In this document: positions 8,425-16,939 of the stretch, piece by piece
How the letters are laid out: each line of letters opens with the position of its first letter
Position numbering within the stretch: the first letter of the stretch is position 1
Assembly: GCA_003427395.1 (NCBI GenBank)
Contig: BFEA01000545.1
Coordinates: 936,963-958,640, forward strand
Length of the DNA stretch: 21,678 bases
Direction: 5' to 3'
Source of the DNA: Chara braunii
Taxonomy: Eukaryota > Streptophyta > Charophyceae > Charales > Characeae
Translations under genes and position numbers: made by a program
The notes under the pieces: model-generated
What the model was told of the DNA's origin: nothing
What the model saw: only the letters and a program-made list of their open reading frames with translations
Databases searched by the model: none

Positions 8425-10016
8425 GCACCGCCGAGAGTGATGCGACTGCACTCTCGATGCCTTCGGAATCAGTTGCTTCGCGAGCGACCTCTCTTCATTC
8501 CGAGGCACATGCAGAAGTCGACAGTCCTCTCTTGTATTCTTACAAGGACTATGCTGCCCAGCTCGTTCCTTCGCTGGGTTCTCAAGCTCAAGGACAAGAT
8601 GTGTGTGCGGCTTCTTCTCCGTCCGGCAACAGCAACAATAGATCGTCTTCAAGTGGCTCTTCAAGGGATTCGACGCACNAGTTCAACATAGAGGTCTTGG
8701 ACCCGTTGACGTCCGAGGACTTTGCATGGCTTCCTCTCCCTTCCACAGGCTGCTTGTCGGGACCGCAATGCGCAGCACTATGCGCCCATCTCCACACATA
8801 CTTAGCCTTCTATGCACCACCATCTTCGCCGACGGATGACGAAGCTACGGTGGGGGACATCCTTGCGTATGTTACCAAGGTGGCCCGCGAGTTTCGCATG
8901 CAGCGGTACGATGATAACAACGCACCGCTCCTCTACGTCCGCATCCAAGTTGGGCAAGCGTCCTGCAACACTTTGCTGGATAGTGGCGCGACTCGCAATT
9001 TCATCAGCCAGTCCTTCATCCAAAGGGCCGGCCTTGGCGCTCAAGTTCGAAGGAAGCCAAACCCGACAGCGATCAAGTTGGCGGACGGTCGGACACAACA
9101 ACTCCTCGATCGCTACATTGAAGCCGTGCCGGTTTATTTCGCACCTCATGCATGCGAACCGGTGACGTTTGACGTCTTAGACACGGACTTCGACATTATT
9201 ATGGGGATGCCTTGGCTTGCAAGTGCGGATCACACGGTTAACTTCCATCAGCGGACACTTACCGTTCGCGACGCCTTCGACGCCGAGGTGCCGTGTACCA
9301 TTCCTCTTCCGCACTCCTCGATCCGGTGCCCAGTTGTAACGGCCAAGTCTTTTCGGGCCACTTGCGCTTACGAGAGGACCGACGAGATAGGCCTATGTTT
9401 TCTACGAGCCGCCTCGACAACCGAATCTTCACCAACGGACTTGTCTTTGGACCCCCAAGTGGTGCGGCTGCTCGAGGAGTTCACCGACATCTTCGAGTCT
9501 CCTACCGGTGTGGTGCCGGATCGGTCGATCTCCCACGAGATCATTCTCGGGGCCGGTGTCGTGCCGCCGAAAGGATGCATCTATCGCATGAGCGAGGAAG
9601 AGCTCGAGGTTCTCTGCGCTCAACTCGACGATCTTTTGGACAAGGGCTGGATCCGCCCTAGCAGCTCACCATATGGTGCGCCAGTTCTCTTCGTACGGAA
9701 GAAGAACAAGGATCTTCGCTTGTGCATCGACTACCGCAAGCTCAACGCACAAACCGTCAAGAATGCGGGACCTCTTCCGCGAATTGACGACCTTCTCGAG
9801 CGTTTGGGCGGCGCAAAATTTTTCTCAAAGTTGGACTTGAAGTCGGGCTACCATCAAATCTCGATACGCCCGCAAGATTGCTACAAATCCGCGTTCAAGA
9901 CGCGGTACGTACACTTCGAGTGGATCGTTATGCCGTTTGGCCTCACCAATGCACCGGCGACCTTTCAAGTGGCAATGACCAACGAGTTCGTGCGATGCTG
10001 GACCGGTTTGTACTAG
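8343..10016 (+). pseudogene. pol: pol of element 1, part 1: linker, aspartic protease, N-terminal reverse transcriptase
   Basis: The open frame is -1 relative to gag and overlaps its end; translation is expected to enter at 8415-8421 by frameshifting. A Ser-rich linker comes first. The retropepsin-like protease follows, with [12 protein letters not shown] (catalytic Asp codon 8979-8981) and the later PWLA segment (about 9210). Reverse transcriptase begins about 9500. It shows [33 protein letters not shown] (first catalytic Asp codon 9834-9836) and [14 protein letters not shown] one-base shift near 9993-9996 ends this frame at TAG (10014-10016), just before the YLDD box, which lies in the next frame. 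One ambiguous base at 8679 leaves a single residue unknown. The family roles are Gag-Pol cleavage and reverse transcription in cytoplasmic virus-like particles. Confidence 0.92.
8415..8476 (+). promoter_or_regulatory. Predicted -1 ribosomal frameshift signal (slippery heptamer + H-type pseudoknot)
   Basis: The heptamer GGGAAAG (8415-8421) sits in the gag frame as G GGA AAG, immediately before the gag stop TGA (8422-8424). A -1 slip gives GGG AAA GTG, exactly the open pol frame. Ten nucleotides downstream, CGAGAGTG (8432-8439) pairs perfectly with CACTCTCG (8449-8456). Loop bases GCGACTG (8442-8448) can pair with CAGTTGC (8470-8476), 7 bp with one G-U. The result is an H-type pseudoknot: loop 1 of 2 nt, no junction base, loop 3 of 13 nt. 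Retroviruses use GGGAAAC plus pseudoknots in the same layout (established knowledge). Caveats: a final G is usually a weaker slip site in eukaryotes than a final C, and the 10-nt spacer is slightly long. Folding and function are inferred. Confidence 0.72.
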
Positions 10017-11034
10017 TCTACTTAGACGACATCCTCGTTTATAGCCGGACATTGGAGGATCATCTTGAGAACCTTCGACGAGTGTTGGAGACGCTCCGCC
10101 GCGCCAAGTACAAAGCCAACCGCGATAAGTGCGAATTTGTCCGGCAAGAGCTGGAATACTTGGGCCATTTTGTCACACCGGAGGGCATCAGTTCGTTGTC
10201 GGACAAGATTCAAGCCATCCAAGAGTGGCCGGAGCCGAAGACCGTCACAAACGTTTGTTCCTTCCTTGGCTTAGCCAGCTACTATCAACGCTTCATCAAG
10301 GGATACTCGAAGATCGCGGCTCCTTTATCCAAGCTTCAATGTGAGGACCATCCATTCGACTTTGACGACCATGCGCGGACTTCATTTTTGGCTCTCAAAG
10401 CCGCATTGCTATCCGAGGAGGTGTTGCGCACCTACGATCCACTTTTGCCGACATGTGTCACTACCGATGCGTCCGGCTATGGCATTGGTGCCGTCCTCGA
10501 GCAACATGACGATGTGGACTTGCACCCGATCGAGTACTTTAGCAAGAAAGTGCCCACCGTGCACTCGATTGACGACGCACGGAAGAAGGAATTATTGGCC
10601 TTCGTACACGCGCGCTGGCAACATTTTCTTCTCGGTCGACGACAGTTCCGATGGGTAACGGATAACAATCCATTGGTCTTCTACAAGACCCAAGACACAG
10701 TCAATAGCACCATTGCCCGTTGGATGGACTTCATCGACCAATTTTGACTTTTTTCCAGACCACATTCGAGGCAAGTCAAACCGCTTTGCGGATGCTCTTT
10801 CGCGGCGTCCGGACCATTGTACCGCAGTCTACTCAACTTTTGATATTGACGATGACCTGCGGAACAGCTTCATCCGCGGCTACCAAGCCGACCACGAGTT
10901 TGGCGACAAGTACGTGAATTGCTCCTCCAATAATCCAGCGCCTTCTCACTACCGGATCCAAGAGGGGTACTTGCTTGTCAACACGCGGGGGAAGGACCTT
11001 CTTTGCATACCGAGTGATTCTCACTTGCGTACAC
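9995..11034 (+). pseudogene. pol: pol of element 1, part 2: RT palm/thumb, RNase H, start of integrase (truncated)
   Basis: This continues pol after the shift near 9995. The catalytic YLDD box is at 10019-10030. The connection follows, with FLGLASYYQRFIKGYSKIA (about 10261-10318). RNase H begins with TTDASGYGIGAVL (about 10460) and continues through ARKKELLAFVHA and WVTDNNPL. An extra T in the run around 10743-10746 creates TGA at 10745-10747. The tether then continues one frame over, with NRFADALSRRP (about 10780-10813), typical of the RNase H/integrase junction. The start of the integrase N-terminal region (YRIQEGYLLV, about 10950) is present. Sequence leaves pol at 11034/11035, before any integrase zinc-finger or catalytic residue. 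Part of the RNase H region may vary from family norm; no further claim is made. Confidence 0.9.
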
Positions 11035-11638
11035 GCTACTTGCTCCTCTGGAAGATATAGCGGCCAACTGGCCTCTTGGGCGGTGACTTCCTAGGTCGAG
11101 CGGCCTCCCAGCAACTGGTACCTCCTCCCTTTCGGAGGGAACATCATTGCAGGCTCTGCTATCCTCCGGACAGGCCCTAGACCCGGGCTACTTGGACTGG
11201 TACCGGCCTACCTCTAGCCTACCGCTACTGGGCCTCTAAAAATGCCAACTTTTTGTCTTCTTCTGCTCGGCCTCCAGTACCCGACGCTTCTACCACTACT
11301 TCAGTGGTACCGGCCTACCTACTACTTGAGTGTTTTTCCCCTCTGCTCTAAGTATCGCGGGCCTACCCCCGCTACTCGAGTGTTTTCCCCCCTGCAACCC
11401 TCAACGTCACGGCCACAGGTAAGTACCGGCCCTGCGGGGCCTTTCAACCAACAAGTACCCTTGCGGGTCACACACACGCTCAACCGACACTCAGACAGGC
11501 ATGCAAACCAGCAGGCACGCACACACACAGACATGGAAATCACAGCGGAATGCGGGAATCTCAGCAAGGCATTCATTCCAGCGGCAAATCCCAGAAATCA
11601 GCAGTGTTCTCAGTCTGTGTTTTCGGCAGGTCATTACA
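11035..11638 (-). repeat. Truncated 3' LTR of element 2 (U3 side retained)
   Basis: Near-identical to 19192-19800. Its minus-strand start TGTAATGACC abuts the polypurine tract, as expected for the 5' edge of a 3' LTR. The match stops abruptly at 11035, where the sequence becomes element 1 pol. Compared with the right-hand copy it lacks 1 and 4 bases at two places and carries scattered substitutions. Confidence 0.9.
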
Positions 11639-11651
11639 CTACCCCCCTCTC
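11639..11651 (-). other. Polypurine tract of element 2
   Basis: The minus strand reads GAGAGGGGGGTAG directly before the 3' LTR start TGTAATGACC. This is the expected plus-strand primer position for reverse transcription and confirms the element's orientation. Confidence 0.8.
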
Positions 11652-11763
11652 ACGAGCGAGGTCCCTTCGAGCAAGTAACTCATTCAGAGTCGGCAGGTGT
11701 GAGTTTTGCAGAAAACTTAGCAGTCTGCCCGTCAGTGATCTGTCGTTCATAGGCGTTAACCAC

Positions 11764-12185
11764 TCATGGAGCATTCTTTAGCAGCTCTTTCCGGTCGATC
11801 CAGAAAAACTCGTTCAACGGGTGATAGAGGAAGTGAACCTTGTACTGTCTGTTCCTCCCTCTTCCTTCATGGGCAACGATTCTGTCTATCTCATGGCCGT
11901 CGTCGATAGGACGAGGTATCATAGGATCTCGAAAGGGAAAGTTTCATCATGGATGTGTGGAAACAGTTTGGACGCGTGAAAGACCGGATATGTGCGCAGA
12001 TGAGGAGGCACGTCAATCACATACGAAGGACCAAATTCATCCCCAATCACCTTAAGAACCTGCCAAGGGCCATAGTACAATGGAAGGAGTTTCCGTGATA
12101 CACCCTCTTCGTTAGAAAACTCAAACATTTTGACCCAGACATAACTCCCTACTTTGAAATTCTTCTTTGCGCGACTTGTTAGCAT
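11764..12185 (-). pseudogene. pol: Integrase C terminus of element 2 with chromodomain-like tail (frameshifted)
   Basis: The first part (12185 to about 11925) has FKVGSYVWV, LYYGPWQVL and VFHASKLFPH. These fit the SH3-like/GPY-F module that follows the integrase core. It is in a different frame from the core, so one base was gained or lost between about 12204 and 12185. A second shift near 11930 restores the main pol frame. The tail then reads HEIDRIVAHEGRGRN, QYKVHFL and a WIDRKELLKNAP end before TGA (11764-11766). The pattern of E-I-x-R-I, Q-Y-x-V, aromatic W and E-L-L-x-N resembles a chromodomain, which in chromoviruses targets integration by binding chromatin marks. It is divergent; the chromodomain assignment is likely but not certain. 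Confidence 0.75.
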
Positions 12186-12201
12186 GTTTGATCATGGCAT
12201 G

Positions 12202-13182
12202 CTAATGCTTGTTCATTGCTGTGATAGCAGCTTTGAGCAGGCGTGCGTACTTGGCATTGTAGCCAGGCATGCCGGGCATCAGACCAGGGGACCGTTTGGG
12301 GAACAAATAGGAGAGAGGATTGCGCAGTTGCCAACCATATTGCAACTGATTCGGTGTTACGCCAGTTGCAGAGTGAATGGAGTTGTTGTACAACCCTTTC
12401 ACTTTGTGTAACTCCTTGTCCCACGTGTTCTGATCCGGAACAATTAGCGCGCGAAGCAGTTGAATGACAGTCTGGTTGATTTCCTCGGCCAATCCATTGG
12501 CTTCGGGGTGTCGACCAGAAGTCTTGTTGAGTTTAATGTCATAGATCTGTGAGGTGGAGTCCTTCCAATCAACACTAATGAACCTGGTGTCCCGATCACT
12601 CACAAAAGTTTTCGGGGGTCCATACTGCAGAATGTACTGCTGGTGAAATTCTTCGATCACAAGCTCAGTTGGTGCATGAGGAGGTAGAGGAATCAAGTTC
12701 ATAAATTTGGAAAAGCGATCCACAATGACCATGACTTGTGAATGTCCTCCCTCACTCACCTTCCCCATGTCCGTGAAATTGATAGAGACCGACTCACCGG
12801 GCCCATCAGGAATTGGGAGGGGTTTCAGCAGGCCATACGGCTTATGCCTATGGACCTTGGTTCTTTGACAAACTTGACATTCAGCAATAAATTTCTGAGC
12901 AGATCCTTTCATTCCCGGCCAATCAAACTGCTGCAGAAGACTTCCATAAGTCTTCTCAAAGTCGAAATGTCCACTCCGACCATGTGCCAAGTCCAAGAAA
13001 TGAGTCCGGAGAGGCGCATGGATGGGTACACACAAACGATCAAACTTCCCATACCGGCGGAATACAAGACCCTCCCACTCGTGAAAATTAGGCTGACTAC
13101 TCGGGTCAGCCTTGAGCTGCTCATGGATGGGACTAAGGTCCGGATCCTTGGCAGTGTGTTCGACCAAATCCTCCTTCAGTTT
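12202..13182 (-). pseudogene. pol: Integrase of element 2 (zinc finger and catalytic core, mutated)
   Basis: A zinc-binding HHCC module is present: HGRSGH then CQVC, spacing H-X4-H-X29-C-X2-C (about 12984-12868). The catalytic core shows VMVIVDRFSKF, FVSDRDTRF and HPEANGLAEEINQ. The second acidic residue (Asp of VSDRD) and the Glu of LAEE are present. The first catalytic Asp, expected in the 'S-x-D-F' motif, is Asn here (SINFTD, codon AAT at 12780-12778). This would abolish strand transfer if correct. The region is in the same frame as RNase H upstream but separated from it by one TGA (13183-13185). It ends at TAG (12204-12202). Confidence 0.9.
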
Positions 13183-13707
13183 CCTTCAGAGGTAATAAGA
13201 GTCCACAAGGCAAGTCAAAAACTCAGGGTGACGAGACAAAGCATCAGCAACACGATTATAACTGTCTTTCTTATGCTTCAGTTCAAAGTTGTAAACATCA
13301 ATGTCATGCAGCCAGCGGGTCAATGTCGGAGAGAGATCAGTTTGTATCTTAATCCACTGCAAGGTCTGATGATCTGAGTAGACCTTGAAGTGACAACCCA
13401 AGAGGTAGTGCTTCCAATGTGTGAGCGCCTCGTGCAAGGCGTAGAGCTCACGCATATATGTGGAGGTAACTACCTTGTGGTTGGGCATGCGTTTGCTGTA
13501 ATATTCGAGCGGACGCAGACCATCACCATCATCTTGTTGCAGCACTGCACCAATCCCATACTGGCTCGCGTCCGTAGTGACTACGAACGTGAGGTTGGGA
13601 CCCGCAATGCAGAGCACAGGATGACTCACCAATGCCTCTTTCAAGGCTTGGAACGCAGTCTCACATTTCTCACACCACGCATAGGCAACATTCTTAATTG
13701 TTAGTCT
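13183..13707 (-). pseudogene. pol: RNase H domain of element 2 pol
   Basis: The domain removes RNA from RNA:DNA hybrids during reverse transcription. Seen in order: FVVTTDASQYGIGAVLQQ (first catalytic Asp), LRPLEYYSKRM, MRELYALHEALTHWKHYL (Glu), FKVYSDHQTLQWI (second Asp), then YNRVADALSRHPE, the tether to integrase. It is in the same frame as RT and integrase and is bounded by single in-frame stops, TAG at 13710-13708 and TGA at 13185-13183. Only point mutations therefore split this part of pol. Confidence 0.92.
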
Positions 13708-14565
13708 CTAGAGTGGGTGAGCAATGACAGAAAATTTGGGCACAAACTTCCGATAATATGAGGCCAAACCAAGAAAAGAACGCAGTTCGCGTACGTTTGC
13801 TGGTTGAGGCCACTTTCGGATGACTTCAACCTTGGTTGCCTCCGGCTCAAGGTCGTTTGCAGACAACCGGTGCCCAAGATAGATGACGTTGTCCCTTCCA
13901 AACTCAGATTTCTCTAAGTTGAGGTGCAGTTGTGCCTCCTTGAGGACCTGCAAGACCTCCTCAAGGTGTTTGACGTGCTCTTCTATGGACTTGCCGAAAA
14001 TCAGGTTGTCATCGAGGTAAACAACAACAAACCTGTTAAGTTGATGGCGGATAACTTTGTCCATGAGGCACTGAAATGTGGCTGGTGCATTCGTAAGACC
14101 GAAGGGCATAACGATGAACTCGTACAGCCCATCGCATGTCTTGAATGCAGTTTTGTGTTGGTCGATCGTATCAACTTCAATGTGGTAGTAGCCAGATTTG
14201 AGGTCAATCTTGGAGAAGACTTTGCATCCACCTGCCGCATCTAGCAGATCATCTATGCGAGGCAAAGGATAAGCATTATTTCCGGTGATCCGATTTAGGC
14301 CACGATAGTCAATACACATCCGGAGTTTGCCTCCTTTCTTCGGCACAAACAAGACAGGTGCACCAAACTCAGACTCACTAGGCCTAATCCATCCACGATC
14401 GATCATATCGTCAATTTGTCTCCTCAACTATCTCGATTTTGTGCTTGACCAGATGCTCGGGAACTCCACGAGGTTCGGCCAGAACTTCAGAAAATCGATT
14501 CAATAGACGACGAATGTTTGTTGGGACTTTCGGTGGAGGATCATCCTCATCAGGAAAGAGAAAAT
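13708..14565 (-). pseudogene. pol: Reverse transcriptase of element 2
   Basis: From 14427 to 13708 the frame is open and holds the RT core. Seen are IDRGWIRPSESEFGAPVLFV, LRMCIDYRGLNRIT, SKIDLKSGYYHI (first catalytic Asp), [26 protein letters not shown] (Asp pair at about 14013-14008) and LRSFLGLASYYRKFV. The usual YLDDILIF has Asn in place of Ile after the Asp pair. Upstream, 14565-14430 encodes the typical pre-RT segment (EPRGVPEHLVKHKIEIVE) in another frame. It joins the core without the expected stretch between 'KIEIVE' and 'LRRQIDD', so a deletion of roughly 40-60 bp near 14425-14430 is likely. The frame ends at TAG (13710-13708). Confidence 0.92.
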
Positions 14566-14690
14566 CAGATTTTTACAGCAATTACAACTGAACTCGAAGT
14601 ATTTGGATCAGAAGTAGACTGATTTTTTACAGTAGAAGTAGATGGAACATAAGTACATGGAGAGGCTTTACAAGAGCGACATGTACATGC

Positions 14691-15434
14691 TCATCTTCCT
14701 TGCGCCTGCGCACTGATTTGCAAAATTTGTTTTGCACTTAAAGAAGTCACAAGGGACTCACGCGTCTCGTCCAATAGAACGGTACGCTCGTTCCCCTTGG
14801 CATCACGCACCACGAACTGATTATCCGCCCACGTGGTCCTTAGGCAATAAGCCTTTAACCAGCCCAAGCCAATGACCGCGTCGAAAGGACACTTGTCCAT
14901 GACATAAAAGTTCAGCTCATGTGTGACAGTGCGATCCTTGTCAAAAGTGACGCGCACACCTTTGACAGCATGTGTTGAGGTGACCACCTCTTGGTTGCCC
15001 ACCTGGGTCTGACAAGGGTTCTGCAATTCCACTTGCTTCATTCCCAGGCCCGCCTTACGAATCCCGTTAGGAGAAAAAAAGTTAGTCGTTAAACCACAAT
15101 CAATCAGCACACGGATGTATCGGCGGTTAATGAGTAACTTAAAGAAGGTCAGCTCCACACTCCCTTGAACACGGCGTTGCTGCTTGAGCTGCAGCCAATG
15201 TTCCACGTGAGAGTAGAAGTCAACTTCCTTAGTGTTCTCCCAAGGCTTAGTGTAAAGTACATGGACTGCACCAGCCTTGGATTCAGCATCAGTTCGGGCT
15301 TCAAGAGCAAGCTATAGATCAGATTCAGGCTCCTTGGAGGGGCCTGCAACTGACTGTTCAGCTTCCCTTGTTGTAGAGAGTGTTGATGACTCTTCTACGC
15401 CCTTTGCCTGTTTCCTTGCAGACGATAACAATCA
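14691..15434 (-). pseudogene. pol: Aspartic protease region of element 2 pol
   Basis: This frame is -1 relative to gag and overlaps its 3' end by about 40 bases. A Ser/Glu-rich linker is followed by an in-frame TAG at 15314-15312. The frame then continues through VLYTKPWENTKEVDF and VELTFFKLLINRRYI into the active-site motif. That motif reads VLIDCGLTTNFFS, where retropepsin-like enzymes usually have D-S/T-G-A; the catalytic Asp remains but Ser/Thr is Cys and Ala is Leu. AVIGLGWLKAY is the later flap/core segment. The frame closes at TGA around 14691, and a further shift lies near 14565. The enzyme would release RT, RNase H and integrase from Gag-Pol. Confidence 0.85.
15374..15416 (-). promoter_or_regulatory. 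Possible degraded -1 frameshift site at gag/pol junction of element 2
   Basis: AGGAAAC (15416-15410) is in phase as A GGA AAC. A synonymous A-to-G change in the preceding Gln codon would give the known slippery sequence GGGAAAC. Downstream, a hairpin pairs AGAGT (15393-15389) with ACTCT (15381-15377), extended by TAG/CTA across a bulge. The structure is weaker than that of element 1. Pol is in the -1 frame after the gag stop, so some -1 mechanism is needed. Confidence 0.35.
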
Positions 15435-16939
15435 TGCACAGCATGCCCAGGCTTTTGACAATGCAAGCACACGCGCAGTTTGGATCTTCTTTCCCATTCC
15501 TTTTGACTGATGCGGAGGGCTTCCCAAGGCTTGGTAGAAGCATCCTCCGGTTTCTCAAGGATCTTTGCATTCTTGGGGAGTTGTGCTATAGTTTCCTTAC
15601 CCGAACTACGGTTAGGCCCCTTGTTTGAAGCAGTCTTTTTAAAAGCATTACATTTTTCTTCAGTATTCACGTCAGACTCAAGGGCTGATGTAGAACAACC
15701 CACGTCGGAGTCCGGCTCTAGATCGTCATCCAGACACAGATCATCCGCATAAGACTGGTCCTCAGCCCCCCAATGTTCATGTAGGGCAAGCTGGTTGCTG
15801 CTTTCGTACCGCTTGCGTTGCGAGGTTCTACCTGCAGCGGGTGCCTTTACACGCCTGGTGAGTTCCTTGGCTTCTAGGTTGACTAGATCCATCAGTAGCT
15901 CTCGCCAAGTGGTATGGTCTTTGAGTCCTAGCTGGGAGACGTATTCTTTAGGGGCCACTCCCATGACTACATCCATGCAAGACACGTCAGTCAATCCCAG
16001 GATTGGAATGGTGAACAGACCAGTCAAGTGCTGCTCCAAAGCCTGCATGGAAGTCCTCCACATTTGGCCCTTGAGGGCCTCAAGCTTCAGTCCTGCCTTG
16101 AGCGCAGCGTGCTTATCTTGATACTGTGTGATGAGGAGGTCCTCAAGAGTACGTACAGGAGTCACTTTCAGCCACTCGATCAAGTCAATCCTCTCATAAC
16201 CTGCTGTAACAGCTTGGAGTTCTATGAAACTCCGTACGACGAGCTCACTATTAGTGCCCATAATCATGCTTCGGTCTTCCTGTGGTGTTCGCAGTACCTC
16301 GAAGTATGAGCGCATGGAGCTAATCCAAGAGGTGATATCCCCTTTCCCGTCATATTTGGACGGCAGAGTGGCCGCCCGCTTGTCCACTACGGGACCAATG
16401 TACTGTGCGCCAGTAAGAACTGTGGCGTTTTAGGCTGATGTTCCTGCATTTGGGACTATGACCAGTGCAGAACTGTCGGCGCTGCCGCTTGAGGAGCTGG
16501 CACCGGTTCCTGCGCTCGTCACAGTTCCACTTGCTCTCGTCATGAGGACTGTGTTAGGGTGAGAGACTGGGACTGCAACAGGTCGAGGGATAGGAGGATG
16601 GGGGGCAAACAGTTGGGACTGTTTGAGGCTGACTATCTCAGCCTGCAGCTCTTGGTTCCGCTGCTCCAAGGCTGTCACACGGGACTCAAGGTCTTCAAAG
16701 GTCCGCAGTTGAACCAAGGCTGCTACGGCAGCAGCTATCTTCTCTTGGAACCGGTCATCATTCAATTCCGGAACTGCAAGGAGGGCCACCTGTTCAGCAA
16801 TGCTTATGGCTCTGGCTGCTGCCTCTGCCTCCCTTTCTCTGTGTATAGAGTCCTCATAAAGTTTCTAAAAGAAAGGCCTCTCGTTATCGGCCGCTGCGTC
16901 CAGCATGGCCTTCCATTGCTCGGACGTGATGTCTGCCAT
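15395..16939 (-). pseudogene. gag: gag of element 2 (two in-frame stops)
   Basis: I chose the ATG at 16939 (MADITSEQWKAMLD) because one frame then runs to TAG at 15397-15395 and is interrupted only by TAG (16867-16865) and TAA (16432-16430). The N-terminal part has a coiled-coil segment, LESRVTALEQRNQELQAEIV (about 16690-16630), and a Ser/Thr/Gly-rich stretch. The capsid-like domain starts at about 16390 with ITSWISSMRSYFEVL and continues through EYVSQLGLKD. An acidic region precedes the nucleocapsid knuckle CLHCQKPGHAVHDC (C-X2-C-X4-H-X4-C, about 15474-15433). No frameshift inside gag is needed, only two point-mutation stops. The last ~40 bases overlap pol in the -1 frame. Confidence 0.88.

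Larger units (their letters stand above)
4954..11034 (+). mobile_element. Ty3/gypsy LTR retrotransposon, element 1 (3'-truncated)
   Basis: Order on the plus strand is 5' LTR (4954-6129), PBS (6132-6143), leader, gag with zinc knuckle, then pol with protease, reverse transcriptase, RNase H and the start of integrase. Placing RT and RNase H before integrase is the Ty3/gypsy order. At 11035 the sequence switches to the LTR of element 2, so the integrase core, polypurine tract and 3' LTR are lost. Several one-base shifts and stops break gag and pol, so this copy is not autonomous. No target-site duplication can be checked because the right end is missing. All four ambiguous bases in the window (5138, 5140, 5875, 8679) fall inside this element. 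Confidence 0.93.
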
